From: Alphaproteobacteria bacterium UBA6189
Lineage (GTDB): Bacteria > Pseudomonadota > Alphaproteobacteria > Rickettsiales > UBA3002
DNA: 8,736 nt
Direction of reading: 5' to 3'
Assembly (NCBI GenBank): GCA_002422745.1
Contig: DITH01000049.1
Coordinates: 4,236 to 12,971 of the forward strand
Position numbers and translations under genes: made by a program. The notes under the pieces are model-generated. The model saw nothing but the letters and a program-made list of their open reading frames with translations. It was not told the DNA's origin and ran no database searches. Below are positions 6,674-8,736 of this stretch, piece by piece (within the stretch, counting starts at the first letter, position 1; the number at the start of each line of letters is the position of its first letter).

Positions 6674-6696
6674 ATTAGGGTACATACCAACCCTTC

Positions 6697-7212
6697 ATGC
6701 TCCACGTTGCCATGTACTCCCTCGCTGATCGATTATTGCTGATGCTCCCCGGACTGCTCGGGCTGATACTGGCGCTGGCCACGGCAATGCCGCTCGGTAT
6801 GTTCGGCATCACCCTGACGCCCAATATCGCCTGGATCATGACCCTCGCGCTGGCGGCGCTTTATCCGGCGGCCTGGGCGTTCTGGTTCGCATTCCTGCTG
6901 GGTCTGCTGCAGGATTTTCTATTCGGCACGCCACTGGGAAGCCAGGCGGTGCTGGCCTTGCTGTTGTGGTTGGCGGTGCGCTGGCATCCGCTGCGGCTGG
7001 CTACGCCGCTGTTTCGTCTGGTGCTAGCGCGGGCGGTGCTGATGCTGGTGGCCTGGCACGCATTGCTGTGGTTGCTGCTCGGCTGGGTGGGCGGGCAGGC
7101 GCCGCCCTTCGGACCGCTGCTCATTACCGGCGTGGTGAACGGCGTCTGGTTCGCGTTGCTGTATTTCCCACTGATGGGGCTGCTCTCGCTGCTGCCCGAG
7201 GAGCGCGACTGA
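6697..7212 (+). CDS. mreD: Rod shape-determining protein MreD
   Basis: A 171-residue MreD, a small multi-pass inner-membrane component of the elongasome that works with MreC. About five or six hydrophobic segments are visible (roughly 13-31, 38-58, 60-76, 84-95, 105-128, 141-163). The family's best-conserved motif, GLLQDFLFGTPLG (69-81, including Q72 and D73), is present at the expected position. The sequence is very rich in Leu, Ala and Trp, as usual for MreD. The ATG at 6697 is used, but an in-frame ATG at 6712 (MYSLADRLLLML) is equally plausible; neither has a Shine-Dalgarno. The stop overlaps the first base of the next gene's ATG, so mreD and mrdA are translationally coupled. Confidence 0.92.
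   Translation: MLHVAMYSLADRLLLMLPGLLGLILALATAMPLGMFGITLTPNIAWIMTLALAALYPAAWAFWFAFLLGLLQDFLFGTPLGSQAVLALLLWLAVRWHPLRLATPLFRLVLARAVLMLVAWHALLWLLLGWVGGQAPPFGPLLITGVVNGVWFALLYFPLMGLLSLLPEERD
7199..7203 (+). promoter_or_regulatory. Shine-Dalgarno for mrdA inside mreD
   Basis: AGGAG within the last mreD codons lies 8 bases before the ATG at 7212. Together with the stop/start overlap of one base, it fixes the mrdA start. Confidence 0.7.
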
Positions 7213-8736
7213 TGGCGCGCTATATGGATTTGCACCGCATGGTGTCGCGCCGCGCGATGGTGTTTGGCGGCCTCCAGGGTGCGGCGGCGGCGGCCTTACT
7301 GTCGCGGCTTTATTACCTGCAGTTCGTGCGCGGGGAGGAATATACTACCGAGGCGGAAGGTAACCGCATCAAGGTGCAGCTGATTATTCCGCCGCGCGGG
7401 CTGATTACCGACCGGCATGGTACGGCGCTGGCGCTCAACCAGGTGAATTTCCGCCTGATGCTGGAGACGGAGCATCGCGCCCAGGCGAAGGAAACACTGA
7501 CGCGGCTGGCCACATTGATCGCGCTTTCACCGCGACTGGTTGAGGAGCTGACCGTCACGCTGAACCGCACCCGCAACGGCATGCCCATTTTAGTGAAGGA
7601 CCATCTGCCATGGGATAAGATGGCCAAGGTGGAATTTCATATTCCCGAGTTGCCCGGGGCATTTATCGAGGAAGGGCAATGGCGCCATTATCCGTTCGTA
7701 GCGCAGGCTTCGCACCTGATCGGGTATGTCGGCCGGGTGGCGGAGGCCGAAGTGCGCGACGACCAGCCGCTGCTGAAACAGCCCGATATGCGGATCGGCA
7801 AAGGCGGTATCGAGCGACGCTACGAAGAACGGCTGATGGGCGTGGCCGGTACCCGTCAACTGGAAGTGAACGTGGTGGGTGCCGCCGTGCGCGAGTTGAA
7901 AAAACAGCCCCCTGTGTCGGGGGAGGAGCTCACGCTCACTATCGATGCGGCGCTGCAGGAATTCTGCGTGCAGCGGCTGGGCGAGGAATCCGGCGCGATC
8001 ATCGTGCTCGATGTGCAAAAGGGCGATGTGCTGGCGCTGGCCTCCATGCCGTCGTTCGACCCCAACGAGTTCAGCAAAGGCATCACGACCGACTACTGGA
8101 AAGAGCTCAACAGCAACGAGAAAAATCCGCTGCTTAATAAGGCGTTGGCCGGGCAATATCCGCCGGCCTCGACCTTCAAGATGATTACAGGACTAGCGGC
8201 GCTGCATGCGGGCAAGACAACGCCGGGTCGCAAAATTCATTGTCCGGGGCATTTTTACCTCGGCAACAACCGTTGGAATTGCTGGCGGCCGGAAGGGCAT
8301 GGCGCGCTGAACCTTGCCGAGGCGCTGGCCGAGAGTTGCGATACGTATTTTTACACGGTCGGCCGTGAAATGGGGATCGAGGCCATGGCCGAAATGGCGC
8401 GCAAATTTGGTCTGGGCGAGGTGTCGGGTCTCGGGTTGCCGGGCGAGAAAAACGGTATTGTGCCGTCGCCGGAATGGAAACGTAAAACGCGCAATCTGCC
8501 GTGGAATCCCGGCGAGACCATCAACACCGCCATCGGCCAGGGAGATGTGCTGGCGACGCCGATGCAGCTGGCGGTGATGACCATGCGGATGGTGAATGGC
8601 GGGCGGATGGTGCATCCGCGCCTGTTGCTGGACGATGCGGTGCGTGACGACGGATTGCTCGAAGTGGACCCGGCGCATCTGGCCGCGGTGCTGGAAGGCA
8701 TGCAGCGTGTGACCAATCATCCACGTGGCACGGCGT
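7212..8736 (+). CDS. mrdA: Penicillin-binding protein 2 (partial, runs off the window)
   Basis: The first 508 residues of PBP2, the transpeptidase that cross-links peptidoglycan during elongation in complex with RodA; the frame is still open at the last base. Arg-rich cytoplasmic residues 1-14 precede one membrane anchor (about 16-36, FGGLQGAAAAALLSRLYYLQ). The pedestal follows with IIPPRGLITDRHGTALALN, ASHLIGYVGRV and GKGGIERRYEERLMG. In the transpeptidase domain the nucleophile is S320 in the SxxK motif STFK (320-323), and the second motif is S375-C376-D377 (SCDTYFY). The KTG motif should come about 20 residues or more beyond the end. Cys344, Cys357, His363 and Cys376 cluster between the first two motifs, where a zinc site has been reported in a PBP2. 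The start overlaps the mreD stop by one base. rodA is the expected next gene. Confidence 0.96.
   Translation, partial: MARYMDLHRMVSRRAMVFGGLQGAAAAALLSRLYYLQFVRGEEYTTEAEGNRIKVQLIIPPRGLITDRHGTALALNQVNFRLMLETEHRAQAKETLTRLATLIALSPRLVEELTVTLNRTRNGMPILVKDHLPWDKMAKVEFHIPELPGAFIEEGQWRHYPFVAQASHLIGYVGRVAEAEVRDDQPLLKQPDMRIGKGGIERRYEERLMGVAGTRQLEVNVVGAAVRELKKQPPVSGEELTLTIDAALQEFCVQRLGEESGAIIVLDVQKGDVLALASMPSFDPNEFSKGITTDYWKELNSNEKNPLLNKALAGQYPPASTFKMITGLAALHAGKTTPGRKIHCPGHFYLGNNRWNCWRPEGHGALNLAEALAESCDTYFYTVGREMGIEAMAEMARKFGLGEVSGLGLPGEKNGIVPSPEWKRKTRNLPWNPGETINTAIGQGDVLATPMQLAVMTMRMVNGGRMVHPRLLLDDAVRDDGLLEVDPAHLAAVLEGMQRVTNHPRGTA

Noticed and set aside
6652..6681. Promoter for mreD (TTGCCA with TTAGGG or TAGGGT)
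   Set aside because: The -10 candidates match the consensus poorly and a GC hairpin occupies the spacer.

Overview
The window is a GC-rich stretch with ten genes, all on the + strand. It looks chromosomal and alphaproteobacterial. That placement is inferred from the gene order (branched-chain amino-acid genes leading into a MreB/MreC/MreD/PBP2 cluster) and from protein style; no rRNA or other definitive marker is present. There are no transposases, integrases, phage genes, CRISPR repeats or tRNAs, so this reads as core genome and not as an accessory island.

Layout. Positions 1-349 hold the C-terminal 115 residues of ketol-acid reductoisomerase (ilvC). A 295-base gap (350-644) follows that contains a run of inverted repeats. 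Next come a small ferritin-like/bacterioferritin-type protein (645-1112), an unrecognised protein with a possible degenerate receiver-like domain (1215-1790), and 2-isopropylmalate synthase (leuA, 1869-3449), which has its own likely sigma70 promoter. The second half is a cell-elongation locus: mreB (3539-4585), a MauE/DoxX-like membrane protein (4678-5172), an unrecognised soluble protein (5231-5710), mreC (5779-6609), mreD (6697-7212) and mrdA/PBP2 (7212 to beyond the window end).

Function. IlvC and LeuA belong to valine/isoleucine and leucine synthesis. MreB, MreC, MreD and PBP2 are parts of the elongasome that directs lateral-wall peptidoglycan synthesis; rodA would be the expected next gene. 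The mre cluster is not contiguous: two genes with no obvious shape role lie between mreB and mreC.

No new multi-gene system is visible. The points most worth a second look are the hairpin-rich gap after ilvC, a Gln in place of the second His of the LeuA HxH metal motif, a Cys/Cys/His/Cys set in PBP2 at the place of a reported zinc site, a GNRA-capped hairpin before mreB, two mutually exclusive hairpins at the start of the MauE-like gene, and a possible leaderless start for mreC.
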